From Melanocharis versteri (Eukaryota; Chordata; Aves; Passeriformes; Melanocharitidae), in NCBI GenBank assembly GCA_013397845.1, contig VZTG01003262.1, forward strand, positions 386,862 to 450,861: DNA of 64,000 nucleotides, in the 5' to 3' direction. Made by a program: the position numbers and the translations under genes. The notes under the pieces are model-generated. The model worked only from the letters and a program-made list of their open reading frames with translations, was not told the origin of the DNA and did no database searches. Of this stretch, positions 51,539-64,000 are shown piece after piece (position 1 is the stretch's first letter; every line of letters starts with the position of its first letter).

Positions 51539-54500
51539 TATCCCTGTGTTTAAAGCTTGGGGTAATCACAAATAACTCTCCTTTGTTTTTGTTAATGCAA
51601 GAAACACTCAAGCTCTTAAATATGAACCCCATCTGTATTCTTCAGGACACTTGGCCCATTCACTTGAAATTAAAGGGTTCATGTTTTAATCTGATGAAAC
51701 AGTAGAGAAATGCAAATCATCACATTTAAGTCAGTGGTTAATCAGAGCACACTGCTTAGCCGTGGTGCAATTTGGCCAGTTCTGCCCCTAAATTTATAAA
51801 AAAATCGATACATTAACCTGCCTTGATTTACCCGGAGAGAAATTGCAAATTTTGTCAGGTTACTTTTTCAAATGACAACTGATCAACTTTGTCATTAAGT
51901 GGTTTGATACCACACTAAACTACATACCTACCCTAAGATGTGAATGAAATCTACTGTAGCATTTCAAATACTCAAGAACATTACCATTTACATAATAATT
52001 ACTCCAGCAGTGGACAACACAGTACCTGAAAGCCACAGTCACCACTGCAGAGTGCACCAATTGTTCTACACTGCAATAGTTTAGTCATGGCAGGAAAATT
52101 CAGGCAAAACCTCAGCATCATATTCTGGGCAGGGATGCTCAGTACAGGGACACAGTGTGGTCAAGCAATCTGAGTCACAACAGGCAGAAAAAAGGGAAAG
52201 GCTTTTCCTTCTGGAAACCTGGCAAAATCTTCAAGAAAAATTATGTTTGTCCCTGACAGATAAAAAAAAAAATCCAGATAAGCAAAGAGTTCTCAATATG
52301 TATTTAAAATTTTAGCCCCTAATTTATTTATGAATTAGTTATATCAAGTTTCTCTATACCTTACAGAAAAGCACTAAAGAAAAGCATGAAATATACTACT
52401 ACAAAACCAAAAAATGTCTAAAAATTAAAAATATCCACAAAACACATATAATCCCTAAGGGAAAACTTTAAAATAGCTGAGGATAGGCACAGGTAGAAGG
52501 AAAAACCAGAAGACTCCGAGTATAAGAAAACAAAAATTAACTGGGAATATTGTCCCTCAGCACCACCTCTGAAATCTCTCTCCCTCAGACAACCATCCAT
52601 TCCCATGTGCCCATACAGTGACAGACATTCACCCAAATTTAAAAGGTTCAGATCACAGGAAAGGTTTTCCTGTTAAAACTTTAGAGCAATTTCACAGATC
52701 TCTATCTTTCATGATTACTCTTCATTGCCAATGTTTTTTTTGCTGGTATTTTTGGAAGCTTTAAAGGAATAAAATAAATCTGACTCTGAGACAGAAAATC
52801 TATGTAGTTTGCTTTTCCTCTGAGATGAGCATGATGCCTACAACAATCTAGCACCCGCAGCTTGCTAGTAATTGCTAGTTGCAAGTGGCAGACTTTGAGC
52901 TTTGCTCTGTCCCGATTCATGCCAAAAAAAACTCCCAAATTTTAAATCATGTAAAATCCAAGCAGCTTTATGGGCAAGTTAATGCTAGAAAGTACGCTAT
53001 CCTCAAAAATGCCTTTTGACTAAAGACATCACCTCAATATGCCAACATGACATATTTTCCACTCTCCCCTTCATTCCATCACTTCAGAGTTATGAAAAAG
53101 ACGGAAGGCATCGCAAGAAGTCAATAGATACCTAAGAAAAATACTATTTCCAGGATAATGCTCAGACACACGGCACTGTATGTTAACCTGGACATAAGGT
53201 TAATTACTGTAACTCAGTGTATTTTAAGGGAAAATGCTACATGCAGATATAGTCAATAAACCTCTGAATATAAAAATCACAATTCCTGTAACTAATAGAA
53301 TAGTGCAAGATAATTTTAATTACCAAGGGTCTATAATTGAGAGGAAGCATCAAATATCTGATGTGATTGCACAGGCAAACTTAAAATTGAGGTGGTGTGG
53401 GTCAGAAAAAGTAAGAAAAGAGATTATAGTTAGAATAAGATGAGCCCCTGCACCACAGAAATACACTACTGACACACATTCAGCTGCATACTGAAGAATA
53501 CAAGCATCCTTACACATTTGTTCACACCTGCTTCTTAGAACAGCATGAGGGAATTGGAGCCGCACAGAAAAGGAAGTCAAAGCAGCATTGACAAATGCCT
53601 GTAGTACAAGTTACAAAAGCAGTAGCTCTGTTATTATTTGCTTTGCTTCTTTGGACAAGCTATGGAGAAAAAGGTTCAGTGTAGCAAGAGAGAACAAGCC
53701 CACTGAGTATGACTGCCTGAATGGGGCATGATGGATGAGCTTCCTTGCAGATAGGAAAAGCCTCTAATCCATTCTCCGGCTCATTGCTAGAGCGAGGCAA
53801 AGTCATTCTCTTCTGCTGCAGGAAATAACCTCTGCCTTTTCGATACCACGTGCAGGGGTTTGCAAAGGACAATCCAGACTGTCACCCAGCTGAGACCGCA
53901 GCCTGTTTCCAGGTCCCACACTAGGGCGGGCTCAGCTATGCAGCCCAAAACCCTGAAGCAAGACAAAGATGCTTTCTATATTGCTTGTGCTTCCTATGGC
54001 TATTTTAGGAATGATTGCATGCATTCAGGTTCCAGCAACGAATAATGAGAGACACAGGAAGAGAAGTTATTTTCATGGTACCAGCACTCAGCTAATGACT
54101 GAAACTGAAACTGAAACACTTCTAATACTCCAGATAATCTTATGGAGCTGAAAAAACCTACTCCGTGTGTAACAGACAGATTTCAAGCATCATCCCAGCA
54201 ATAAAAGAACATCCACCAGCATCAGGATGGGAGGACTTGTTTTGGGGTTCACTGATGAAAGTTTGACTGTAATCAAAATACCAAGGCTTTTTCAGACAAC
54301 CAAGGACCTGTTCCCAAACTTCCTCCTCCCCCACACCCTTCTACTTCAGTCTGTAATGGTGGGTGACACAGGAAAAGCAATGATTCATTAGCTGACTGCA
54401 TCTAAGTGAATTCAGCAAAACTGCTTCACGAGTAGTAACACAGAGTTAAGGGTTCTTAACAAGCCTGCCAGGTGTTTTTTAACCCAAATGAATCCTTCCT

Positions 54501-56166
54501 ACCTTGCCCGACAGGACTGAAATTCCTGTGCAGGAACAAGGAAAATGACTGCATAGCTGACGAACTGCTGCTGTTATTTCTTACTCCGCAGTTCTGCTGC
54601 TTATGTGATTTATATCAAACGCTGCAGAGAGAGTTTCCTCTAACTATATGTTGGCCTCCATAATGTGGACATTGAACTGATCGGCTGCCAGGAGTTGATC
54701 TACAGCCAAGACCCAAATTCCTGCCAGCATTTAGAAGGAAAAAAAGGCACAAAAGACGTTAGTCTAGAGAATCAAATTACTTTTCAATGAGACTTAAGGC
54801 TGTGTGCACGGACTGTGCTGTACTCACAAGAAAAGACCGAGGAGATCCAGGTAGGCATTGAGGTGTGATGTTCTCAACTGGACTCCAATCTGGCATCCCC
54901 CCCCTTGCCCACAGGTATGACCCGTGCCTTACAGGCTGTGCTTCCCTGCCCAGTCACAGAGCAGTGACTCTCCAGCTTGCAGCACAGTCACACAGCAGCT
55001 ACAACTAAAGGGCATCGGCTTGTTTTTGTTTATGCCAGTGGAAATGCTGACACTGACATCTGCTAGATTGTGGAGCACTGATTCCCACTGGACTTCAGAA
55101 AGACCTGTAGCTGCTTTGCAGCTTGTACCATCTGCATTGGCTCATGCATGAGGTTGCTTTACCTATTTATAAGCCTTCCAGTTATAGAGAATTGTATAAA
55201 TCTAACACTTTCATCCTCATAAAAGTACACATACCTAAATGAAGACTCAGTTAAATTCTGCTGACTTTACGTGTGTTTTGGGCAAAGTCTCCCATCTAAT
55301 GTTAGGAAATAGAAATAACCACATCCAAATTCCCCGTGGAATTTGACGTTATATCTAATCTTTCAAAAAAGGAAATGCTTCTTTGGGTTTGCATTATTAC
55401 TCTCTTAGAGAAAGCAAAGCAGACAGTCTTGATAATGTTCTACTGTATTTCTTTTTGTTAAAATTTTCCTGTGAGCAATCCAAACCAGAATTATTCTTCT
55501 GTGGTAAACATCACTACACCAGCTTGAAGTAAAAGAGGTTCTTTGCACATGAGTGCCCCTATATTCAACATATGCTTGTGAAAAAGTCAATTTTGCAGTG
55601 TCTATGACCATATATATTCATATATTCTGGTATCCTCAACAACATGACCAATAATGCCAAAAAGTGTACTGTGATGGCTCAATAATAATAGATTTTTTTG
55701 GAAGTCTTCTCTCAATGACTTGCTGTGACAAAGAGATCTGAAGAACACATTTCCAGACACTTCTCCTCTTCTGATGGAAAAATGTAACTTTGAAAGAAAG
55801 CACTTAACCTACAAAATCTTTTCTGGAAGCTCTGAAGGACTTTGTTACCCGACATCTTAGGGTTGTTAGCACCAGCTTTTCCTAGGCACCAGCCGTAGAG
55901 GTACCTTGAGAAGACAGAGCAGAGCTTCTAAATGCTTTCACAAAACTTTCAGAAAGGAAAAAGACCTTTACTTAGTTCACTTACCAGCAAGCTATACCTA
56001 CTGCATGTGAAGTCAGGAAAAGTCCAGCCACAGAACGAACAGCACTCTGAGAACATGCCAAAGAAAATTTTATTTAAAAAAACCCCAACACACAAATATT
56101 GAGTGTGTTCTCACATGTTTAAAGCACAGAGGAAAAAAAGGTGGGAATTTATTGATAATTTACCTC

Positions 56167-56201
56167 ATTATATTATATATATATATATATAAAATATATA
56201 A
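56167..56201. repeat. (TA)n dinucleotide repeat
   Basis: About 35 bases of TA repeats with a short AAA interruption near its right end. Confidence 0.9.
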
Positions 56202-59050
56202 TGCCTACCATAACATCACTCCCCCATGTAGAGCTAGAAAGCAATCATTTTTCTGTCAGAAAATTACCATGTCTTTTTTCCCCTGGGATTCTAAAAGTAT
56301 TACTTACTGTCCCAGGCAGGGAAACACAACCTGCCCGGATCTGCATGGAAGAGCACATAGACAAGAGGGGCAACAGAAACCTGTGACTAGCAAGACGAAG
56401 TCGCAAACTGGCAATGCTCCACAATAAAGTGCTTTTATAAAGAACAGGACCGGTTTGTGAGACTGAAAACTCTGATGCCTCCATGACAAAGACTGCGAAG
56501 AATGCTTCCTTTATGAATCCTAAGGAGGTCCCCACAATGCGTTCCCAGCACTGACATGTAGGGTCTCTCTCTCTCGTAAAAGGACTTGGCTTTCCTCACT
56601 TAAGAACAGATTTGGCTATCCTAATACCGGAACAGATTACTCCCCTTCTTCACACACACCCTTACGTTCCCCAAAAGCTGAGAACATTATTTCTGCTGCA
56701 GGCTCATGGGGACAGATTGTATCTTCCCTCCTTTTTTGGACAGCTTAAAGAAGATTGCTTGTGCTTCCCATAAATAAAAAGCTAGCACTTGATGTTCAAA
56801 GGATGACTAAACTTGGAATACATCTTTTAATGTACATTTTAATAAAGCTGACTTGTGACTTAATTTCTCTTAACTAAATGTTGGTAAGCTCTGAAGGCAG
56901 CTGTTATACAGAAAAACCAGGACAGAGAGATGTGGTTGCTTTCTCCCAGGTGCTGGACAACAAAGAAGATGGAGAGCAAGCTCCTTCTTCCTGGAGTCCA
57001 CCAGGCATATTCCTTCTTTTTCTGTTGTGGAGACAGATTGACTCCCATGCTCTTTCTCGGTCAGCAGAGCCAGGCACCCTCATTTCCCTTGACTTGCCAA
57101 AGATAACTCTTTCCCTCAGCCTGGAACAAAGTGCGTTGCCCTCTTGTGCGTTCCCCAGTGGCGGGACACAGTCACCCAGAAGAATTTTGCCTGACTGGAA
57201 ACGAAAACGAGGACAGAAATCTTTTCAGCACAACTTACACTTCAGTCTCTTCTCTCGCTCTGCACGTGCGGAAGTACACAAGGTCAAATATATTAGGACA
57301 AAAATTCTAAGCCATGCATCCCTTGCAGGGTCCTCTTGCCCAGTTCTCAAGTAGGATTAACTGTATTGTGTGAAACAACATGCACAAGCTGAAAAAAACC
57401 TGTCGTTTCCAATATGCTGCTTTCAAGGTATTTATAATGCAAACATAGACAAAAGGTATGCTCTCTTTTATGACAAGCCTGAAATAAAGCAGCTTTAATT
57501 AGCAAAACCAGATATGGCATCTGAGGTAGCACAGTTTGCAATGCAAGGATAAGAAACCTCTCCTTTGGGCTTATTCAGTAGCAAGCAGATTTACACCCTT
57601 TCTTCTTACAACTTTTTCTCTTTGGCTCTGCAAATTGATCTATCTATCTTGATGGAAGAATTGATGATTTCCTACAATAGCAATTTGATTACTGATTGCT
57701 GCTTTGTCACAAACCCAACACACATCATCTACAGCCAAGCAATGCCCTGCATCAGCTGAACAAAATTGTGTACTACACAGCCCTGTCAATGTTATAATTT
57801 CTATTGCTGTCTGGACCCTCCTATGAACTAGAGGACTGGAAATTACTTTCTGTCTGCCTTTGTTGAAAAAAATAAAGTTTTGGCTACAACCCACACGGCA
57901 AAATACTGCTTGGGATTAAAACAGTGCTACCAATAGAAAGAAAAAAAGGAACACCATCAGCAGATATTACTGTACTGGAGCTCCTTTTGGTTATTCTTTC
58001 CTCAACTTGTGTTTTATTTCAAGAAAGCTAGGTGCTGTGCAATTTTTATTAAAAAAGGCCTTGTCTTGAAAAGTTGTCTCACAGACAACACACACATGTG
58101 TGGATAAAGGAGATTTTTTAACAATTTTTACAGGTACCAGAAAAACTGTTCCCAAGTGCAATTCTCCTGATTCAAATACATAAGTCTTCTTTGGCCCCAT
58201 TTTTTCTCTAAGCAAACGTTTTAGTTACTAAGCTGCAAAAGCACTGACTGCATTTCTACAGCGTAACAGCATCCAAAACTGACTTCCAACATCCCAAATT
58301 TCTCACATCAACATTTTGGGCTCAAATGAATGCATTCAACTGCTGACCTCCAGCTCAGTACCAAGTCCTTAAAAACTGAATCATGCACAAATGCACACAG
58401 ATGGGATGCATTCCTCAAGATAGAGGAGCTATTGCTCGCAGTTTCAGCAGGGACACGGCTTTGGAGCACAGTTTTGCACTTCAAGGAGCACAAATATGGT
58501 GACTCATCTCACTGAAAATATTCTACTCAAAATCACGCAATTTTTTAATTTTTCCATCATTACTAGCTGGTGTGTCAGAGCGACATTTTTTCTAGTTATA
58601 CCTACAAAAGTCACGCAAGTAACAAAAGAGTTGTTATTGAATCTTTTTCCTAATCAGCAGATTTTAGAAACACTTATCTTTGGGAAACCTTGTGCAGGAT
58701 CTGGGAACAGACTACAGAATTAACCCCTCAATCTTGCTTCAATACCAAGAAGAATGATGCCCACATATTTCAGTTGTCTTATGAAAGATTTCCATCATTC
58801 TGTCCAATCAATCAAGTTAAATTGTGTTTAATTTCTAGACTCAAACATCTGGGCTTAACCAGAATAATCTTATCATCACAACAAATTCACATTTGAAAGC
58901 AAATCTGGGCCACAACCTCTTGGACAAACCAAAGGTTTAACGTGCAAACAGTTACCAGATTATACAACTAAAATAATACAGTTTCACTGGACAGTAATTA
59001 AGTTTAAATTCCAGTGTAATGAGACAGAAGATAGCAAACATTACTCCTCA

Positions 59051-59147
59051 GAAAGAAAGAGAGAAAGTGAGAAAGAGAGAGAGAAGGAGAGAGAGAGAGA
59101 AAGAGAGAAAGAGAGAGAGAAAGAGAGAAAGAGAAAGACAAAAAAAG
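59051..59147. repeat. (GAAA/GA)n purine-rich simple repeat
   Basis: About 95 bases composed of mixed GAAA and GA units on the plus strand. The Arg/Glu/Lys-only open frame it produces is a low-complexity translation, not a gene. Confidence 0.95.
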
Positions 59148-62100
59148 TCAGTACTGAAGGAAGAGTGTCATGAGCACCAGGGACAAAACAGAAGAACAAG
59201 AACAGCCATCTCAGCACATTACAGCTTTCTGCTAAAGCCACAGCCAGATCTGGTACAATATAAATGGCAGCAGCAGTTCCCTCGGGACTGCAATGTTGTG
59301 TGAAGCTTCACGCAAAACACTTCACTGATGTCTTGGGAACCAAAGGAGGCTAAAGGTCTTTTTTAGCTAACTACTCTAATCCTCCCAAACCAACACTTAC
59401 CGTCTTCTTCAACAGCAGCAGCAGTTAAAAGCCTAGCTGTGCACTGCTTCAAGGATCTTGCACTTGGGAAAGCTCTGGAAGTTTCATTTCTAGGTAGAAG
59501 TCACTAAAAATAAACTTTATAAAGCTTACTAGTCTGTATTTTTGGTATCTAAAAGCAATGAAGGCTCCTGAGAGACTCTGAAAAAAGGAATAAACACCAC
59601 CACACACTCAGTCTTGCATTGCTTATCACTTACTCCTCCCCCTCCCCTTATTTTGCTGACAGCAAGATGGACAATACATGAAAATTTGATTCTCGGTAAG
59701 CCGAGTAATGCAAATTAGCTTAATGAAATAGATGACTTTGTGTATGTCCCTTTGATACTGATTAAGCTCAAGTATCCACTCAGCTAATGACTAAAGCAAT
59801 ACCATGAGAGCTCTTGTGGAGGTGTCATAGCTATACTTCTTCTTTTCAGCAGCTCTTTACTCAGCATTTATTTCTACCTCAGATCCCCCTGCCCAGACCA
59901 GCCTCCAAAGAGCAGGCAGAAGCAGTTAACAGCTTAAGACATGAGTGACGTCACACAAAAATCTGCAGTTACCTTACACAGCTTGGGCCTCAGCATAAAA
60001 AGGAGATATGCCTTTGTGCCTCCAGTTTTCAAAGCAGATTACCAGTGTGCTGCAAGGGGCTGCTTTGACTCTGTAATTATAGCCATCTTAATAATGATCT
60101 GTTCAATGGCTGCCTACTGCTGGTGCCCAGACAGTTTAATCACTACGCATTCAGCTGCAGAGAACTAGCTATCCTTCCTGTCATTTGAAACATGGGACAT
60201 GTTGTGTGAAGGCGGTATAAATGAGCTTCCCCTGAACTAGCTGGCTAATATACTTTCACCATTTAAAGCCTAATTTATAAAATAGACCAGTAAAAGGGAA
60301 AATGCGTTGCCTCTCGCTACAAAAAGATGCTTCACCTCTGCTGCACTAGATGAACAGTCACTCCTACCAAGCCCATACATATATTATTCATTGAGCACCA
60401 GCTGTGTGCTTGGCATTGTACAGACACGGAGAGATGTGCTCCTTACTCCTGGGAAGCTTTCACAGTCTAAAGTAGTGGAGTTTGGCATTCATTCTGCCTG
60501 TAGAAATCCCATTGACTTCACTATAGGGAGCAGTTGCAGAAGCAGGTATTACAGCATTTGTAAGAGCCAGTGTAGTATCAACTGATAGGTACAGTGAGAG
60601 ATAACATTCAAGCTGTGTTCCTACAGGAGCTGTGTTTTAGGCTCTGAGGAAATCACTCTGAAGACTGACACAGAGGAGTTGGAAGGTACTCGAACATATT
60701 ATGTAAATATAGAAAGATGATGCAGTGTCCCAAAACCCATTTGTGCTAATGCTGGCTGCATGCCCTCACACCCCACTGCTGTGTGGTTGCTGTCTTGGTA
60801 TTTTCTCATATTATAATGCTTTCAAGGCAATCCTGATCCAGTAACACCCAATGGTGGAAGAAACAATACCCTACATCCTCCAGTGCCAGGGATTTGTAAG
60901 CACTCCCAGCCAAACACTAGGAGCAGGCACAGTGTGAGTGAGAATGAGGCATGAATCACCACCACAGCGTCCAAAACATGTTTTAGACTTGAGATTAAAT
61001 CCTACTCTCAGATTTGTACAAAGATTCCCCACACTGAAGAACAGAAGTGGCTGAAAGTACAGTTCTATTTACGTGTGGTGGATGGAAGAACCTGGAAAAG
61101 AAATGGGGAAGAGTGAGAGCAAAGTGGGGGAAAAAAGGAAGCAGATCTGAGTACAGCCACTGGGAAGAAGAGAAGGAAGGCTGTGAAAATTGGGAGCTGG
61201 AAGTTCAGGCAGATGAAACAGGCTAAGGAGGAAGAGCTGTTATGGTATCTGGGCATGGAGGGAGACAAATGATTGGCAAGTGGGAGAAAGCAAAAAATAC
61301 AAAGATGAGAAGGGTCTTTCAAAATTAATATAGCCGTAAAAAGACCGTGAGGCAAAAGGACAGATGCAGGTATGTGTAACGGGATCTCTAGAATGCAATT
61401 ATTGGCAAACGGAGAAGAAAGAGAGAAGATTCAGAGGATTCCTATGCAAATGGAAATAAGAAAAGGACAGCAGCTGGATGGAAGGAATAAAAGAAGTAAG
61501 AAAACACATTGTTAAGGCCATTGCTGTCTATCACACTCCTTTTCATTTGCGGTCCATGCTTGGAAATTTGGTCTCTCAGGTGTGTGATATTTTTGTTTGT
61601 TTACTAACACAGCAACTTTGTCTCACTACAGGATAAAAGACAACTCCCCAACACTTCTGTCAGCATCTCACTGATTACAAGCCACCTAAATACATTAAAA
61701 TACATTTTAAAATTTCTTAAATGCACTCTTCCACGTCAGCAATCACTGTATTTGTCTCAGAGATGCAATTTAATTACAAAGGAATGGGAAAGTAGTACTT
61801 AGATCATGGGTGAGAAGACATGTGGTCCACCAAACAACAGTATCACGCTTGTGAGATCTACACGGAAAAATCTGGAGACTTACTGAGCCAAGGGAATTTT
61901 GCCTATGCATGAGAACTGTCCTTATGCTTCAGACATGAAGGATTTGGTGTCTGGGCCCAGGTCCCTGTGCATATCCATGTGTGCCTTGATTTATACAGTA
62001 ATCGTGTCTGTTGCCTGTAGCACTGGCACTTGTTATAAAAACACAGGAAAACATCCTCCTGCAGAGCACTATCATATACCTCAGTCAGCAGCTTCCTTGG

Positions 62101-64000
62101 AGTGGACTGACAAATGGCCCACAAGGAGCAAGAAAAGAATTCTCAAGGTACAATAAGCCTCAAGGAACAACAGAAGAAGAGCAAGACGAGAAGGACAGAA
62201 GTGGGGGAGAAGGACAAGCAGAGTGAAGGGAACCTGCAAGAAATAAGAGAGAGACTGGATATATACAGAAAGTCCAAAAAAATATGTACCTAGCCTGCCT
62301 CATGAGAGTAGAGTAGATGAATCTAACTGGAATAGACCTCTATTTTAATACAGCTGCAAAGAAGCATGCTTCCCATGAAACCATTATAAAACCCTCATCT
62401 TCAGGGTTGATTTAAAAATTGTAACTCAGCTGTTGCGATTTGTATCGGACTTGAATTTGGCAATCCCAGACATCAAATCAATTCCAGCTGAGAAGGGGAC
62501 TTACAATGCTCCATTTTACAGCCTGAAATTGTACTTTCAAGGGTTTAAAATGTTTTTTACACCACCACAGAGTGAAAAAAATATTAGGTTAATTTTTAAA
62601 AAGAGAGTTCAGTTTAGCTGTCAATAGAGTCTGTAGAAAGATTTAAAAGACCTGGTCAGAAATACAGAAAATTCAAAATTTTTATTCTCAAAAATAAAAC
62701 AACCTCCTCAAACCCCCAAAAAACCCAAACCAACAAACAAAGCACAGATATTAAAGACAAGAATTTATTAAAGAAATTATTAAAGACATCAATTTTGATA
62801 GTGGTATGTCACTTAACAGCCGGACATGCTGTTGTCAAACTCATTGCTTGCTTGCATACAATCATTCATTAACTTCCACGAATTTTTTTTAAATTGCGTC
62901 ATATTCTAATGAGGTTGTATCTCCAACACAAGGCACAAAAGTTAGTATCCCACATTGCAAAGATCAGGAGCTGTGTGCCCTTACACTTTCAAACTGTTAA
63001 AAATACGCAAACTGTGGGTCTGGATCCTGAAAAATATAGGCAGACAAAACTGCCATTTCATTTAATAGAGTCAAAGGGAGCGTAGCCAGCAACTCAGACC
63101 TTATGAAATTAATATTCTGCACTAGCTAGGCTGTGAGTTTATGTTATAGGATGTGTTGGGCAGCGTGAAATGCACCATACCAAATTCAGCCTCACACAAC
63201 CCTACAGCAGGAATGTTCTGTTTATTTATATGGAAACATTACCGCTAAACAAGCACTGGAACCACTGAAGTCTGGCTGTTAGGAATTTGTGTGCTGACGC
63301 TGATGTCTTTAAAAGGCCAGTTAGCCACACGCCCTTTGCCTCTCTGAAGCCACTCTTTCACCTGCTTGCCTGATTTCGGGAAAGGTCTTGGAAAATTACT
63401 ATCTTGCAGGCTGAGCTAAGTCAATCCAAAAATTCACAAGTTACTGGGAGCTGACAACCACGTATACACAGACAATGTGATCACACAAGCCTTATTTCTT
63501 TCGGATGTCAGGCTAAAAATATAGCCATTTGCATTAATTATGAAGAATTATAGCTCTGAACTACAGTGGGAATTGTACCCTTAGTTGTACAGAGACAAAT
63601 TTAGGGATGGAGGATGAATGAGGCTGAGCTTATCTCTGACCCCCTCCCTCATGGATTGCAGACACTTCCTTCACCCTGTCCTGACACACTTGTTTGTGCC
63701 TAATTTGAAACAGCTGAATTTCCTGTTAACTCCTAAGCAAACAAAGCACCCTCTCCGCCAGCACTGAGGTCCCAGCCTGGCTGACTTTAAATAGATGAGG
63801 CTGACCAGATACTGGCCATCAGCTCAGCAAAGAAAGGGCCATTGTGTGAGAGACCCACACACCCCGCCAGCGACCCAGACAGCACATTGCCCATCACAGC
63901 CTCATCGCCAGCTTTGAAGAGGTGGTTTTGGAAGACAAGAAGCATGCACCTTCACCATGTTGGGAAAAGGGTCATGCAAAAATCGCAGAACAGATGCTGT

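Larger units (their letters stand above)
43449..64000. other. No recognised gene; probably SEMA6A long 5' intron or upstream flank
   Basis: About 20.5 kb upstream of the start-codon exon. Since that exon begins at a splice acceptor, transcription must start further upstream, either in this stretch or beyond base 64000. I see no GC-rich CpG island or clear promoter here. Contents noted: a CR1 fragment (about 51290-51538), simple repeats near 47117, 50524, 56167 and 59051, an unexplained GC-richer patch at about 48700-49560, and purine-rich tracts at about 61060-61530. Confidence 0.6.

Noticed and set aside
53234..53443. Short frame with NYQGSIIERKHQ, faintly like the YLGS region of LINE reverse transcriptases
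   Set aside because: The match is only a few residues, with no neighbouring reverse-transcriptase blocks.
56878..57354. 158-residue plus-strand frame
   Set aside because: No motif, no signal of splicing or family similarity that I recognise; likely a chance frame in a slightly GC-richer patch.
59019..59303. Arg/Glu-rich 94-residue frame
   Set aside because: It is a translation of a GAAA/GA simple repeat.
1..64000. CRISPR array, prokaryotic operon, phage or endogenous retrovirus
   Set aside because: No regularly spaced direct repeats, no dense co-directional genes with ribosome binding sites, and no LTR, gag, pol or env pattern; the only reverse transcriptase is of CR1 LINE type.

Overview
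The window looks like a piece of a bird genome. It is AT-rich, has vertebrate exon/intron structure, and carries several CR1 retrotransposon copies of the kind that dominates avian repeat content. I cannot name the species. No bacterial-style gene cluster, CRISPR array, rRNA or convincing tRNA gene is present, and I found no new biological system.

One gene accounts for all coding sequence I can support: SEMA6A (semaphorin-6A), on the minus strand. I mapped 17 coding exons from the start codon (43410) down to 3574, each checked for splice sites, reading-frame phase and codon count. Joined, they give 1,894 coding bases (631 codons plus one base) with no stop or frameshift. They encode the signal peptide, the whole Sema domain, the PSI domain and most of the extracellular stalk. 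The transmembrane exon and cytoplasmic tail should lie beyond base 1, so the gene is cut at the left edge of the window.

Layout from right to left, in transcription order. Positions 43449-64000 hold no recognisable gene and are probably the long first intron or 5' flank. Positions 32966-43448 hold exons 1-5 (signal peptide and start of the Sema domain). Positions 14734-30210 hold exons 6-13 (most of the Sema propeller). Positions 14565-14645 hold the PSI exon. Positions 3574-12651 hold the end of the PSI domain, a 21-base microexon and a 165-base stalk exon. Positions 1-3573 are intron, largely filled by a 2-kb CR1 LINE remnant. Exon numbers are local to this window, counted from the start-codon exon.

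The non-coding sequence holds five CR1 fragments, a long TTTTC microsatellite, several smaller simple repeats, a short palindromic element, a possible old tRNA-derived SINE, and a probable assembly artefact (a 94/95-base duplication on either side of a single N at 22961).
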